A DNA stretch of 64,000 nucleotides, from NCBI GenBank assembly GCA_015272325.1, contig JACYLU010000001.1, positions 1 to 64,000 on the forward strand. The letters run 5' to 3'. The stretch is from Synechococcales cyanobacterium C42_A2020_086 (GTDB lineage: Bacteria > Cyanobacteriota > Cyanobacteriia > Elainellales > Elainellaceae). Under the pieces are notes generated by a model. That model did not search any database and was not told the DNA's origin. It saw nothing but the letters and a program-made list of their open reading frames with translations. How positions within the stretch are numbered: position 1 is the stretch's first letter; each line of letters starts with the position of its first letter. Shown here in pieces: positions 19,114 to 28,010 of the stretch. The translations under genes were made by a program, and so were the position numbers.

Positions 19114-20370
19114 GTGAGTCCAGAAACCCTTGTCCAGCCGTCCCTATCGATCCCTTCCTTGCCCGTTAGCACCGCTGACTTCGATCAGTATGTGATGTCA
19201 ACCTATGCCCGCTTTCCCCTGACCTTAGAGCGAGGTGCAGGCTGTCGCGTCTGGGACACGGACGGACGAGAGTATCTCGACTTTGTGGCGGGCATTGCCA
19301 CCTGCACGTTGGGTCATGCTCATCCTGTGATGATCGAGGCGGTGACGCAGCAGATTCAGACCCTGCACCATGTTTCCAACCTTTACTACACGTCAGCTCA
19401 GGGCAACTTGGCAAAGTGGCTGGTAGAGCACTCTTGTGCCGATCGAGCTTTCTTCTGCAACTCCGGCGCGGAAGCCAACGAAGGAGCCATCAAGCTGGCT
19501 CGCAAGTATGCCCACACCGTGTTGGGGATTCAGTCACCGGTGATCATTACGGCCCACGCCAGCTTCCACGGCCGCACCCTAGCCACGATTACCGCGACTG
19601 GACAACCCAAGTATCAGAAAAACTTTGACCCGCTAATGCCGGGATTCTACTACGTTCCCTACAACGATATTGCGGCGATTGAAGACGCGGTTGCCCTGTT
19701 GGATGCGGGCGAGCGGCAGGTGGCAGCCATCATGCTAGAGGCGTTACAGGGCGAAGGGGGCGTGCGTCCGGGAGATGTAGCCTATTTCCAGCGAATTCGC
19801 GACCTCTGCACCGAGAAAGGCATCCTGCTGATCCTCGACGAGGTGCAGGTCGGCATGGGGCGGACTGGGCGCTACTGGGGCTACGAGAACCTGGGCATCG
19901 AACCAGATATCTTCACCTCGGCGAAGGGGTTGGGCGGCGGCATCCCGATTGGAGCAACCCTCTGCAAGTCTTTCTGTGATGTCTTCCAGCCAGGAGACCA
20001 TGCCAGCACTTTTGGCGGAAATCCCTTTGCGTGTGCTGTGGCCCTCGCCGTTTGCCAAACCTTGGAGCAGCAAAACCTGCTGTCTAATGTGCAGGCTCGC
20101 GGTGAACAGTTGCGAACCGGTCTACGGGCCCTGGCGCAGCAGTATCCCGATGTAATCGCTGAAGTACGGGGTTGGGGGTTGATTAACGGCCTAGTGCTCC
20201 ACCCCGACGCTGCCCTCACCTCCAGCGATATCGTCCAAGCTGCCATCGCGGAGGGGGTGCTGCTGGTACCGGCTGGTCCGAAGGTGGTGCGTTTTGTGCC
20301 GCCGCTGATTGTTTCAGAGGCTGAAGTGGATCAGGTGTTGCAGGCTATGCAGCGGGCGATGGTTGGCTGA
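19114..20370 (+). CDS. argD: Acetylornithine aminotransferase (class III, PLP-dependent)
   Basis: Converts N-acetylglutamate semialdehyde to N2-acetylornithine in arginine synthesis using glutamate as amino donor. Class III motifs are all present: DGREYLDFVAGIATCTLGHA, FFCNSGAEANEGAIKLARKY (phosphate-binding), ASFHGRTLATITATGQ, the acidic LILDEVQVGMGRTG, and the Schiff-base lysine in SAKGLGGGIPIGA. GDHASTFGGNPFACAVALAV completes the cofactor site. At 418 residues from GTG it has typical length. The pathway assignment rests on family resemblance; related 4-aminobutyrate and ornithine transaminases differ in the substrate loop. Confidence 0.92.
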   Translation: MSPETLVQPSLSIPSLPVSTADFDQYVMSTYARFPLTLERGAGCRVWDTDGREYLDFVAGIATCTLGHAHPVMIEAVTQQIQTLHHVSNLYYTSAQGNLAKWLVEHSCADRAFFCNSGAEANEGAIKLARKYAHTVLGIQSPVIITAHASFHGRTLATITATGQPKYQKNFDPLMPGFYYVPYNDIAAIEDAVALLDAGERQVAAIMLEALQGEGGVRPGDVAYFQRIRDLCTEKGILLILDEVQVGMGRTGRYWGYENLGIEPDIFTSAKGLGGGIPIGATLCKSFCDVFQPGDHASTFGGNPFACAVALAVCQTLEQQNLLSNVQARGEQLRTGLRALAQQYPDVIAEVRGWGLINGLVLHPDAALTSSDIVQAAIAEGVLLVPAGPKVVRFVPPLIVSEAEVDQVLQAMQRAMVG

Positions 20371-20400
20371 GCCTGGGTGATCCTCAGCCTCACCGCGTGC

Positions 20401-23400
20401 TCACCGTGTGGCCAAAACTCCCGCCAGAGCTGAAGTTAGAGCGGCAGAGCCTAGAATGCTAAAAAGCCACCAGGCAGCAGTAGCGGCTGCTTTGCGAGTC
20501 TCTTCCAACCGCTGCTGGGTTTGCAATTTTAGACGTTCAATCCGATGCTGCATGTCATGCTGAAGCTGCTCGATTTGCCGGAGTGCCTGCCTGCGCCAGC
20601 CCTCTAGCTGATCTAGCTGATCCAGAACGCCCTGCTGGGCAGAGGAAAGCACCTGCCTCGGCAAACCAGTCTCGCGGTTGAACGACTGTAACTGCTCCCG
20701 TAGCCTCATCAGCACCGAATCGGACCACTGCTCTAGCGAATCAAACCCCTGACTAGAGACTTGTTCCACGGCGGTTTGCCAAGATTGATGGAGCTGAGAC
20801 AGATTGATTGGGGAGGAATCGAGCAACGGCTGTAGCATGGGAGATCGTTGCTGATCTGAGTCTGACTCAGCCTTGGACGACAATGCCTGCCCGAGGCGAT
20901 GGATCCAGTGCTCTAGCAGCGAGTCGGTTGTCCCGTTTGCAGTTTGCTGCTCCTGCCGGAGAGTGCTGCTTGCAGCCACCACTTGCGCTGCAATAGCCTC
21001 AACCTCGGTCGCGGTGAGATCGGCTCGTTGGGTCAGGGTGTGCGTCAGCTCGTCAATGTCCAGGGAAACCTCGGCCGCTGCCTGCGATTGAGCAAGATGA
21101 CCAGTTGGTTGATTAATTGGTTGATCAATCGGCTGCTGATGCGCCTCAGGGTTTGTCTCCTGGACACCCAACCGCCCCTCTGTCGCAGTGCCGACAAATA
21201 GATGCTGCAAATTGGAGCGAATTTGCTCTGGCGTTAGCTCAGTGAGGGGCGCATAGCGCAGGTAGGTCAAGAGCCGGTGATCAGCATCGGTCAGCGTGGC
21301 TGGGCGGCGGTGGATGAAGCGGCGTGGCACTCGCAAAAATTGCCATATCCATTGTTGTAGGGCTGGCAACGCGATCTGCAGCACAGTCTGGCTTCCCTCG
21401 GGCAACTGGCGCTGCACCTGCTGCCAGTCAATTTGACTAAGCTGCTGCCGGAGAGCTGCGGTACTCAGGCCAGAGGCAGCCACCACCTGCCCCACCTGTG
21501 ACACCAGTTCCTCGGGGGTGCGAGCATTACCCTGAGTCAGGAGATGGCGCAACGCTTCGACTATCGGTTCGATCAACGGCGTCGGGCCAGACGGCGGCGC
21601 GGCTAAGGTAACCTGCTCCCAAGTTTGCTGGAGCTGCTCCAAAATGCGCTGGCGCTGTTTTTTGCTGATGCTCTGGCGGCGGCGCAACAACTCCGTGAAC
21701 GCCCCAGCATCCCAAGCAGGCAATGTCGCCTCAATCTGACTCAACTGCACCTGCGCCTGCTCCAGCAGCGTTTTCAGCTTTCGCTCGATGCGCTTAGGCG
21801 TTAGCCGTTTGACGCTGGTATAGCGAAGATAGGACGACAAGGATTGCTGCAATTCAGTGAGGACGAGCTGCTTGTAGGCCGAGGGGTCGTGCAGCCGCGC
21901 CCAATGGCGGCGATAGAGCGGCTCTATCTGCTGGCATATCTGTGTCCGCTGCTCGTCCGTCAATGGGGTTTCGCGCAGCCAAGCAGCCAACACTTCTGGT
22001 TCACAAAGAGACAGTCTGACGGGGTCTGCCTGGTGCAGCCAGTGTTCTAGTAATTCCCGGAGGGACTCTGGCACACGGTCGGCAGATGAAACGTCCTCGC
22101 TGTCCCACAGGTCTTGGATGTGGTCTTGGATGTGTTGCCGCAGCTCTGTCGTAGCCTCTTGAATCACCGCTGCTGCCAGCTGCTCTAGCACTGCAACCCT
22201 GACGTCCTCAATCTGCGCAGTCAAGGCTTGCACCTGCTCCTCGGTTAAATCATGGCGCTGCTGGAGAATATGGCGCAGCTCTGACGCCTGAATGGCCTGC
22301 ACCTGCTGCTGCACCTGCTCAGGAGCCGCATCGGGATCCCACAATACCAAGCGGACCTGCTGTGGAAAATCTGGCGCATAAAACTCCCAGCAGGGAAGAT
22401 GCAGCAGGTAATCGGTGAGATCAGTTCGTACCAAGTTCCCGCCCCACTTTGAACGGGAGGCGTTGTCTGCAGACCAGAGCTGTTGCACCTGCTGCCACAA
22501 CTGGGATGCCTCCCAATCCGAGAGGTCTAGCCGCTGCCAAATGGTTGTTAGCAGGGGTTTCAGCTCCATCTGCCGCAGCAATTCCCACAGGCGAGTGGGC
22601 AATGAAGCCGGAACAGCCGCATCGCTGGTGTCCTGAGCAGCCTTCTCAGTTCCAGCCAGTTCGGTCTGCAGGAGCTGCATCAGATCAGTCCGCGACAGGG
22701 GCGGATGGCTGGCTGGCTTAGGCTCATCATTTGGCTCCAACTCAGCGATCCTAGTTAGTTCCCGGATCAATTCACTCCAGACTTGCTGAATTTCCGATTC
22801 GGACAGCGAGGTCTGCTGCCGCAACTGCTTGTGTACCTGCTCTTGAAGCAGAAGCGGTTCGGCGGCAATCTGCTGGGCAACGGCTCGGTACTGACTAGAA
22901 TCCTGAAACAATTCCTGGAGCACCTGTCGGACGATAGGGGCTAGGGTAGGATCTTCGCAGACAGCATCATCCGATTCAGCCGAGGGGTGGACAATGGTCT
23001 GAACAGCCTGGAGAGAGGCGGTTAGGGCTTCAATATCAATGGCGTTCAAGGCAGCTTGAACCTCTTCTCGGACGGCTGCAATCGCTGCGGCTTCTACGCT
23101 TGCTTGCGATTCTGAGCCTTTCACAAGGGCAACTAGCCCCTGCAACAGTTGGCGGAAACCACGCACGGTTGTGCCAAAAATCATTCCAGCCAGTGATGTG
23201 ACTGCCACAGAGCTGAGCCAGAGCAGCAACAGACTATAGGCAGACCAAATCACCAATCCAGTAATCGCTCCTGAGAATGGCTCCTGAACTTGACTAAAGC
23301 GGGTCGCCAAAAAACAAGCCACGAAGAGCACAGTGTTGATCAGCAGCAGCACCCCTAGTCCCGTTGCTGTACCCATTCCCAAGCGGAAACCAGCGGACTT

Positions 23401-23685
23401 AGGGGCTGCAATAGAGGATTCAGCGGACGCATCCAGTGTTACAGCCTTAGGACGCAAGACCCCTGCCAATGTCGTGATGCCCAGCGCTATTCCCAAATTG
23501 GTTAGCAGTAACTGCATGCCAAAAGCTGTCAGCAGCCCAACAATTAGAGCGGCTAGAATCTGACTTCCCACCAAACCCGAGTGCAGTGCAACGTGCGGCT
23601 CCAAAGGTTGAGCTTGCAGGAGAACTCGATCAGCCAGGAGGGGAAAAAAGCTTTGCATCGGGTTTGCTCCCAGTTTTGATTCCAA
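20401..23685 (-). CDS. Large Gln-rich helical membrane protein, unknown function
   Basis: A 1094-residue protein with 4-5 hydrophobic segments near the N-terminus (LAALIVGLLTAFGMQLLLTN, GLGVLLLINTVLFVACFLAT, GLVIWSAYSLLLLWLSSVAV) and one at the extreme C-terminus (AAWWLFSILGSAALTSALAG). About 850 residues between are helical and rich in Gln, Leu, Glu and Arg. They contain degenerate repeats around a strand-turn motif: LLTYLRYAPLTELTPEQIR, LSSYLRYTSVKRLTPKRIE, LTDYLLHLP, and LTEEQVQAL-type helices. I recognise no named domain. Met10 (23658), preceded by GGGAG at suitable spacing, is a good alternative start. It ends a minus-strand gene group with the Lys-rich protein 24 bp upstream, suggesting cotranscription. 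Confidence 0.82.
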   Translation of the reverse strand: MESKLGANPMQSFFPLLADRVLLQAQPLEPHVALHSGLVGSQILAALIVGLLTAFGMQLLLTNLGIALGITTLAGVLRPKAVTLDASAESSIAAPKSAGFRLGMGTATGLGVLLLINTVLFVACFLATRFSQVQEPFSGAITGLVIWSAYSLLLLWLSSVAVTSLAGMIFGTTVRGFRQLLQGLVALVKGSESQASVEAAAIAAVREEVQAALNAIDIEALTASLQAVQTIVHPSAESDDAVCEDPTLAPIVRQVLQELFQDSSQYRAVAQQIAAEPLLLQEQVHKQLRQQTSLSESEIQQVWSELIRELTRIAELEPNDEPKPASHPPLSRTDLMQLLQTELAGTEKAAQDTSDAAVPASLPTRLWELLRQMELKPLLTTIWQRLDLSDWEASQLWQQVQQLWSADNASRSKWGGNLVRTDLTDYLLHLPCWEFYAPDFPQQVRLVLWDPDAAPEQVQQQVQAIQASELRHILQQRHDLTEEQVQALTAQIEDVRVAVLEQLAAAVIQEATTELRQHIQDHIQDLWDSEDVSSADRVPESLRELLEHWLHQADPVRLSLCEPEVLAAWLRETPLTDEQRTQICQQIEPLYRRHWARLHDPSAYKQLVLTELQQSLSSYLRYTSVKRLTPKRIERKLKTLLEQAQVQLSQIEATLPAWDAGAFTELLRRRQSISKKQRQRILEQLQQTWEQVTLAAPPSGPTPLIEPIVEALRHLLTQGNARTPEELVSQVGQVVAASGLSTAALRQQLSQIDWQQVQRQLPEGSQTVLQIALPALQQWIWQFLRVPRRFIHRRPATLTDADHRLLTYLRYAPLTELTPEQIRSNLQHLFVGTATEGRLGVQETNPEAHQQPIDQPINQPTGHLAQSQAAAEVSLDIDELTHTLTQRADLTATEVEAIAAQVVAASSTLRQEQQTANGTTDSLLEHWIHRLGQALSSKAESDSDQQRSPMLQPLLDSSPINLSQLHQSWQTAVEQVSSQGFDSLEQWSDSVLMRLREQLQSFNRETGLPRQVLSSAQQGVLDQLDQLEGWRRQALRQIEQLQHDMQHRIERLKLQTQQRLEETRKAAATAAWWLFSILGSAALTSALAGVLATR
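21103..21126. repeat. In-frame 12-bp imperfect tandem duplication
   Basis: agttggttgatt / aattggttgatc with part of a third copy, encoding the QPIDQPINQP run in the 1094-aa protein. Confidence 0.65.
22110..22133. repeat. In-frame perfect 12-bp tandem duplication
   Basis: ggtcttggatgt twice without spacer, encoding HIQDHIQD in the 1094-aa protein. Confidence 0.85.
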
Positions 23686-23709
23686 ACGAAATCAATGAGG
23701 CGTTAGCTA

Positions 23710-24525
23710 TCATGTCTTGTTTTTCTTACTTGATTTTTTCTTTTTACCTTTTTTCTTTTTGCTTTTCTTCGCCTTCTGTTTTTCTGAGTCTGTGACGATC
23801 TCATCCGATGCTAGCTCTGCTTCCCGAAACGGAGCAGTGATTGTTTCTACTGAGCGATCAATTAGCTGTTGGGTTGCCTGCTTACCGCTCTGGGCTGCCT
23901 GTTTCACGGTATGAGCGACCGTGCCAGACACCGTATCAGTCATCTGACGGGCAGCGCTGAGATCAGCTTTTGATGTCATCCTCTCCGATGGAGCGTCTCC
24001 CCTAGCAGCCTCAATTGCTGCGGCAATGGCATCGGCAAGCGCTTGCTTAGCGGCATCCGCTGAATCTGTTGTAGTCTGCACCACGGTCGCTGCCGTGTCT
24101 TCAACCGCCTCGATGTCTGTTGCGACTTCCGCTTTCGTCGCATTCATCGCCGAGACAACTGCCGCAACGGCACTTTGGATAATCCCAGGCAGGGCTTCTG
24201 CAACCGCCTCTTTGACGGCTCCTGCTGCACCTTTCACCACATCGCCAACCTCACCTGCCTTAGCCGAAGCAGCTCCTAAGATTGCAGCGTCTTCCTCTGG
24301 ATCAGGCTGAAGCGATGCAGCTGGCTTCTCAGCGGTCTCTGCCGACTGTAACAATTTGCTGATGGCAATTTGAGCCACCTCTGTGACAACTGCACCCGCC
24401 ACAGCAGCACCAATCCGTCCAGCATCAGTTTGCAAAATTGCCTTTCCGTCCTTTCGGTCCTTCTTCGAGGCATTTTTGGGATGCTTAGATGTACCAGTGG
24501 ATGGGTGTGCCTTCTTAGCTGCCAT
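23710..24525 (-). CDS. Ala-rich protein with Lys-rich histone-like tail
   Basis: A 271-residue protein from ATG 24525, where GGAG lies about 10 bp upstream; a frame from 24555 is 10 residues longer. The N-terminal ~30 residues are basic (MAAKKAHPSTGTSKHPKNAS). The middle is Ala/Val-rich amphipathic helix (AAVAGAVVTEVAQIAISKLL, AVAEALPGIIQSAVAAVVSA) without a clear membrane span. The last ~25 residues are almost all Lys and Ser (KKSKKKKGKKKKSSKKNK). This resembles histone H1-like or LEA-like proteins, so nucleic-acid or membrane-surface binding is plausible but unproven. It sits 24 bp upstream of the 1094-aa gene on the same strand. Confidence 0.75.
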   Translation of the reverse strand: MAAKKAHPSTGTSKHPKNASKKDRKDGKAILQTDAGRIGAAVAGAVVTEVAQIAISKLLQSAETAEKPAASLQPDPEEDAAILGAASAKAGEVGDVVKGAAGAVKEAVAEALPGIIQSAVAAVVSAMNATKAEVATDIEAVEDTAATVVQTTTDSADAAKQALADAIAAAIEAARGDAPSERMTSKADLSAARQMTDTVSGTVAHTVKQAAQSGKQATQQLIDRSVETITAPFREAELASDEIVTDSEKQKAKKSKKKKGKKKKSSKKNKT

Positions 24526-24643
24526 AGATTTGCTCCGCTGCATCAACGCTCGCACTCAAGATAAAACTTCATAAAACTGAAGTTCTTTACTTTAGCGCTT
24601 CCCTAGGCTAGATACATCTCTATCCAGGATGACTTTTGGCAGA

Positions 24644-25006
24644 TTATTCTCGATCCCCAGAGGGACTAGAAACAGAGAGACTAGAAGCAGAAAGATCTAG
24701 GCTGGCGTACCACTCAGCATAGGGAGTATGGTGCACCATGCAACGGTTATAATCTGGCGATCCATCGGTCCACCATACAGCTCCTCGCTCTCCTAAAGCC
24801 ACTTTAGCAGCATGCACCTGCTGCCGAGCTTGCGCCAGAGCCTTGTCATCTTGAGTTCGCAAAGCAGCTTTCACAGCTCGACGTGCTTGCATCAGCGCTC
24901 GGACTTGCTGAGAGCGTGTTTCCGCATCAAGCTGAGGATTACTACAGCGCCAAAGCCGCCCCTTCACGACAAAGTATCGGCCGTCGGGAGTCACAGGATA
25001 GCGCAT
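24644..25006 (-). CDS. Conserved hypothetical protein, 120 aa
   Basis: Begins MRYPVTPDGRYFVVKGRLWR and contains AALRTQDDKALAQARQQVHA, LGERGAVWW and PDYNRCMVHHTPYAEWY. This resembles a conserved bacterial family of unknown function also found outside cyanobacteria, judged from recall. Charged, soluble, no membrane span. The final ~15 residues are a Ser-rich extension encoded by degenerate 15-bp repeats. It is the first gene of the minus-strand group that continues with the Lys-rich and 1094-aa proteins. Confidence 0.8.
   Translation of the reverse strand: MRYPVTPDGRYFVVKGRLWRCSNPQLDAETRSQQVRALMQARRAVKAALRTQDDKALAQARQQVHAAKVALGERGAVWWTDGSPDYNRCMVHHTPYAEWYASLDLSASSLSVSSPSGDRE
24661..24690. repeat. 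In-frame 15-bp imperfect tandem duplication
   Basis: agggactagaaacag / agagactagaagcag, 13 of 15 identical. It encodes the repeated Ser-rich tail of the 120-aa protein. Confidence 0.7.
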
Positions 25007-25020
25007 GAAGAAGCCTCAGT

Positions 25021-25046
25021 TAACCATCCATCATAACCATCCATCT
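25021..25046. repeat. Tandem duplication, period 13
   Basis: taaccatccatca / taaccatccatct, 12 of 13 identical, just upstream of the 120-aa gene. Confidence 0.8.
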
Positions 25047-25273
25047 TGCATTCACCGAACTGAATACTAAACTCAATTAAAACCATTCAATCAAGAGAGG
25101 GCACAGCAACTGCACCCTCTATCATCTTCTATCACCTGAACCTAGACCTAAATCTGCAAGCTGATGCTATTGGATATCACCCATAAATAATCCCTGTGTC
25201 ACTCATGGGGAATCAATACGTATCCACCTGCTTTTGCGAGTGTCGTTTCTTACGAGCCAATCAGATCATGAGA

Positions 25274-25804
25274 TTAGGCTTCACTCCACAATTCGGCTAC
25301 TCGTCCTTCAGGCATCCATTGGGCAATTTCCGCAATCCGTTCTGACGACAGCTCGGCCTTCGTAGCGGCAAAGATCGCTTTCACGACCTGCTCTCGATCG
25401 CGTTCGGGTGGCATTCCCGATTCATTCGCAACGCGAAACAAAAATCGATCGGAGTCAATTTTGAAGATACCTGGGCCTTGCCACGGTGGACGCACCCGGC
25501 TCAGGAAACCCACAATGGGATTCGTATCTTGCCAGAGGTCGGTGATTTCCATTTGCAGAGCCTTTTCCTGAGTGTCGAGTGCATCTTCATGCAGCTCATC
25601 GGCAACACGGTCGGCAGCTTCAGTGGTCATCAGATCCCGCATCACCCGAAACACCACTTCGGTAATGTCCCGAGCATCATAGGGATCGGGAATATTGCCT
25701 TGCACCATCACTTTTTCTAAAAATGGCATGTGCTGTTCGGCAATGGGAGCACGCTGCTGCTCTGCAGATGGAGACGGAGAGTGAACGTCCATGTCTGGTT
25801 GCAT
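25274..25804 (-). CDS. DUF2267-type protein
   Basis: A 176-residue soluble protein. After a ~25-residue Pro/Ser/Gln leader it shows ARDITEVVFRVMRDLMTTEA, EDALDTQEKALQMEITDLWQ, SRVRPPWQGPGIFKIDSDRF and a second helical half ending SERIAEIAQWMPEGRVAELW. That arrangement of two helical repeats with LP/MPEG turns matches DUF2267, a family often found with stress genes. Function unknown. It is divergent from the metal ATPase, whose promoter lies in the shared spacer. Confidence 0.8.
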   Translation of the reverse strand: MQPDMDVHSPSPSAEQQRAPIAEQHMPFLEKVMVQGNIPDPYDARDITEVVFRVMRDLMTTEAADRVADELHEDALDTQEKALQMEITDLWQDTNPIVGFLSRVRPPWQGPGIFKIDSDRFLFRVANESGMPPERDREQVVKAIFAATKAELSSERIAEIAQWMPEGRVAELWSEA

Positions 25805-25910
25805 CGGTTTTCCTTGTTGTGCTTCAAGCCGACTTTACCGAGCAAGCGAATCTAGCAACATCTGTCACAAGAGGCATTTGGCATCACCACAATCAGTGGT
25901 TGCCTCTAGG

Positions 25911-25943
25911 CTTGACGTTGACATCAATGTCAAGGTGTAGGGT
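25911..25943 (+). promoter_or_regulatory. MerR-family-type promoter/operator of the metal ATPase
   Basis: A -35 hexamer TTGACG (25912-25917) and a -10-like TAGGGT (25938-25943) are separated by 20 bp, the over-long spacer typical of MerR-activated promoters. The spacer contains a perfect dyad TTGACAT-CA-ATGTCAA (25918-25933), with an outer pair CTTGAC/GTCAAG (25911-25916, 25929-25934). The site ends 41 bp before the ATPase start codon. The Synechocystis cobalt exporter gene coaT is controlled by such a MerR-type regulator (CoaR); I see no regulator gene in this window. Confidence 0.7.
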
Positions 25944-25983
25944 GAGACTCAGGGTGATTTTGATAGAGAGAGCAACCGAACCG

Positions 25984-27939
25984 ATGGCATCACTTCCATT
26001 TCCTCGCTTGCCACTGCGGTACCCCTCGGAAGGGAAAGCGGCTGTGCTGTGTGCGCTTCTTGTAGGCTGTGGCTGGCTGCTGCTGCACATCGGCTGGATT
26101 GGTCTAGCGCTCCTGAGCTTAGCGGCTGCCTATGCCATTGGCGGCTATGAGAGTGCCAAAGAGGGACTAACCACGCTGATCCAGGAGAAAGAACTTGACG
26201 TTGACCTGCTGATGATTGTTGCTGCCTTAGGTGCGGCTGGATTGGGGCTGTGGCAGCAAGATTACTACCTGCTGATCGACGGAGCCATTTTGATTCTGAT
26301 TTTTGCCCTCAGTGGGGCACTCGAAAGCTACGCCATGCAGCGCACCGAACGCAGTATCCGCAGCCTGATGAGCCTCACCTCGGATACTGCCCGCCTGCTG
26401 CACGCTGGAACCGAAATGTTGGTGCCGATCCGCAGCTTGCAAGTGGGTGACCAGATTCGGGTGAAACCTGGCGAGCTGATTCCCACCGATGGGCGCATTG
26501 TTGAGGGAACCACCACACTAAACGAGGCGGCGATTACCGGCGAATCGCTGCCAGTTGAAAAAACCTTAGGCGATCTCGTCTATGCAGGCACACTGAATGG
26601 AGCAGGGGCGCTGACGCTACAGTTGGACCAGCCGCCCGAGAGCAGTTTGCTACAGCGGGTGATTCGTTTGGTGGAGCAGGCGCAAACCGAAAAGCCACCG
26701 TCGCAACAGTTCATCGAGCAGTTCGAGCGACTCTATGCTCGCGGCATTGTGCTCATCGGGGCACTGCTGTTGCTGCTGCCGCCCCTGCTCTGGGACTGGG
26801 ATTGGAGCACCACAATCTACCGCGCCTTAATTTTCCTGGTTGTGGCTTCGCCCTGTGCCTTGATGGCCGCCATTATGCCCACCTTGCTATCGGGCATTGC
26901 TCATGGAGCGCGGCAAGGCATTTTGTTCAAAAATGGTGCTCAGTTGGAGACCATTGGACAGGTCAAGGCCATCGCCTTCGACAAAACTGGTACCCTCACC
27001 TATGGCAAGCTGCAAGTCGTACAGGTACTGCCTGAGTCTACCGAGGGTGCCGACGGTTCTGATGCGGCCGCAAATGGGGCAGTCACAGAGTTGCTTCAGG
27101 TTGCGGCGGCACTGGAAAGTCGTTCTGAGCATCCGATTGCCACAACCATCGTCAACTACGTCAGCCAGCAGGCGCTGACTTGGCCCGACGCTCGCGACGT
27201 GCAGGCCCATATAGGGGTTGGTATTACCGGCTGGATTCAGCATCAGCGAGCTGTACTGGGCAAGGCTGATTTTGTTCAAGCGCAGACCAACACGCCACCC
27301 GCCGCCTGTGCTCGCCTGCTGGTCGCTACCCGCGAACTGGAGCAGTCTGGCAAAACGGTGGTTTGGGTGGCCTATGCCCAACGGCTGCTAGGGCTGATCG
27401 CCGTGGCCGACACCATTCGCCCGAGTGCCGCCGCGACAGTGGCTCGCCTCAAGCAGTTGGGAATTCAGCACATCGTTTTGTTGACCGGCGACAACGAACG
27501 TACTGCTACACATATCGGTGAACGCCTCGGTATCGATTGCGTCTATGCCAACTTACTACCAGAAGACAAGGTGAATTGCATCAAGCAGCTACAGCAGCAG
27601 TATGGCACAGTAGCTATGGTTGGAGATGGCATCAATGATGCACCCGCCTTGGCTCAAGCAGCCGTAGGTATCGCCATGGGAGTGGCCGGTAGTGATGTTG
27701 CCCTCGAAACAGCCGACATCGTGCTCATGAGCGATCAGCTAGAAAAACTGGAGACCGCTGTGCGGCTTGGGCGTCGTTCGCAGCGCATCATTCGCCAAAA
27801 TATCGTCTTTGCGCTCAGCTTTATTGGCATCTTGCTGCTGGCTAACTTTACTCGCCAGATCAGTCTGCCCCTCGGCGTCATCGGACACGAAGGCTCGACC
27901 GTGTTAGTCACGCTGAGCGGTTTACGGTTATTGAGATAG
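25984..27939 (+). CDS. coaT: P1B-4-type metal-exporting P-type ATPase (CoaT-like)
   Basis: A 651-residue inner-membrane pump that hydrolyses ATP to export divalent metal. The selectivity motif is SPC (residues 289-291) rather than CPC, and the C-terminal helix carries HEGST (~634), the two signatures of the P1B-4 group (cobalt and related metals). The phosphorylated Asp is Asp333 in DKTGT; TGES and GDGINDAPALAQA are also intact. There is no N-terminal HMA metal-binding domain and a reduced set of membrane helices, again as in P1B-4. The ATG at 25984 follows the MerR-type promoter; a longer in-frame extension to 25723 would run through that promoter and is rejected. Substrate Co2+ is inferred from motifs. 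Confidence 0.9.
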   Translation: MASLPFPRLPLRYPSEGKAAVLCALLVGCGWLLLHIGWIGLALLSLAAAYAIGGYESAKEGLTTLIQEKELDVDLLMIVAALGAAGLGLWQQDYYLLIDGAILILIFALSGALESYAMQRTERSIRSLMSLTSDTARLLHAGTEMLVPIRSLQVGDQIRVKPGELIPTDGRIVEGTTTLNEAAITGESLPVEKTLGDLVYAGTLNGAGALTLQLDQPPESSLLQRVIRLVEQAQTEKPPSQQFIEQFERLYARGIVLIGALLLLLPPLLWDWDWSTTIYRALIFLVVASPCALMAAIMPTLLSGIAHGARQGILFKNGAQLETIGQVKAIAFDKTGTLTYGKLQVVQVLPESTEGADGSDAAANGAVTELLQVAAALESRSEHPIATTIVNYVSQQALTWPDARDVQAHIGVGITGWIQHQRAVLGKADFVQAQTNTPPAACARLLVATRELEQSGKTVVWVAYAQRLLGLIAVADTIRPSAAATVARLKQLGIQHIVLLTGDNERTATHIGERLGIDCVYANLLPEDKVNCIKQLQQQYGTVAMVGDGINDAPALAQAAVGIAMGVAGSDVALETADIVLMSDQLEKLETAVRLGRRSQRIIRQNIVFALSFIGILLLANFTRQISLPLGVIGHEGSTVLVTLSGLRLLR

Positions 27940-28010
27940 CGGGTTAGACAGGAACTCGACCTCAATTCGCTGAAGTTGTCTTCTGCACATAATTCAGGTA
28001 CAGCAAAGCG

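Noticed and set aside
25096-25124. Bulged stem (gaggg-ca / tg-ca-ccctc) as a terminator of the DUF2267 gene
   Set aside because: There is no clear T-tract on the relevant strand, so it is not reported as a terminator.
25723-25983. Upstream extension of the metal ATPase frame
   Set aside because: It overlaps the divergent DUF2267 gene and runs through the MerR-type promoter; the extra residues have no family counterpart.
26887-27381. A 164-codon minus-strand frame opposite the metal ATPase
   Set aside because: Shadow frame of a well-supported gene with intact catalytic motifs on the plus strand.
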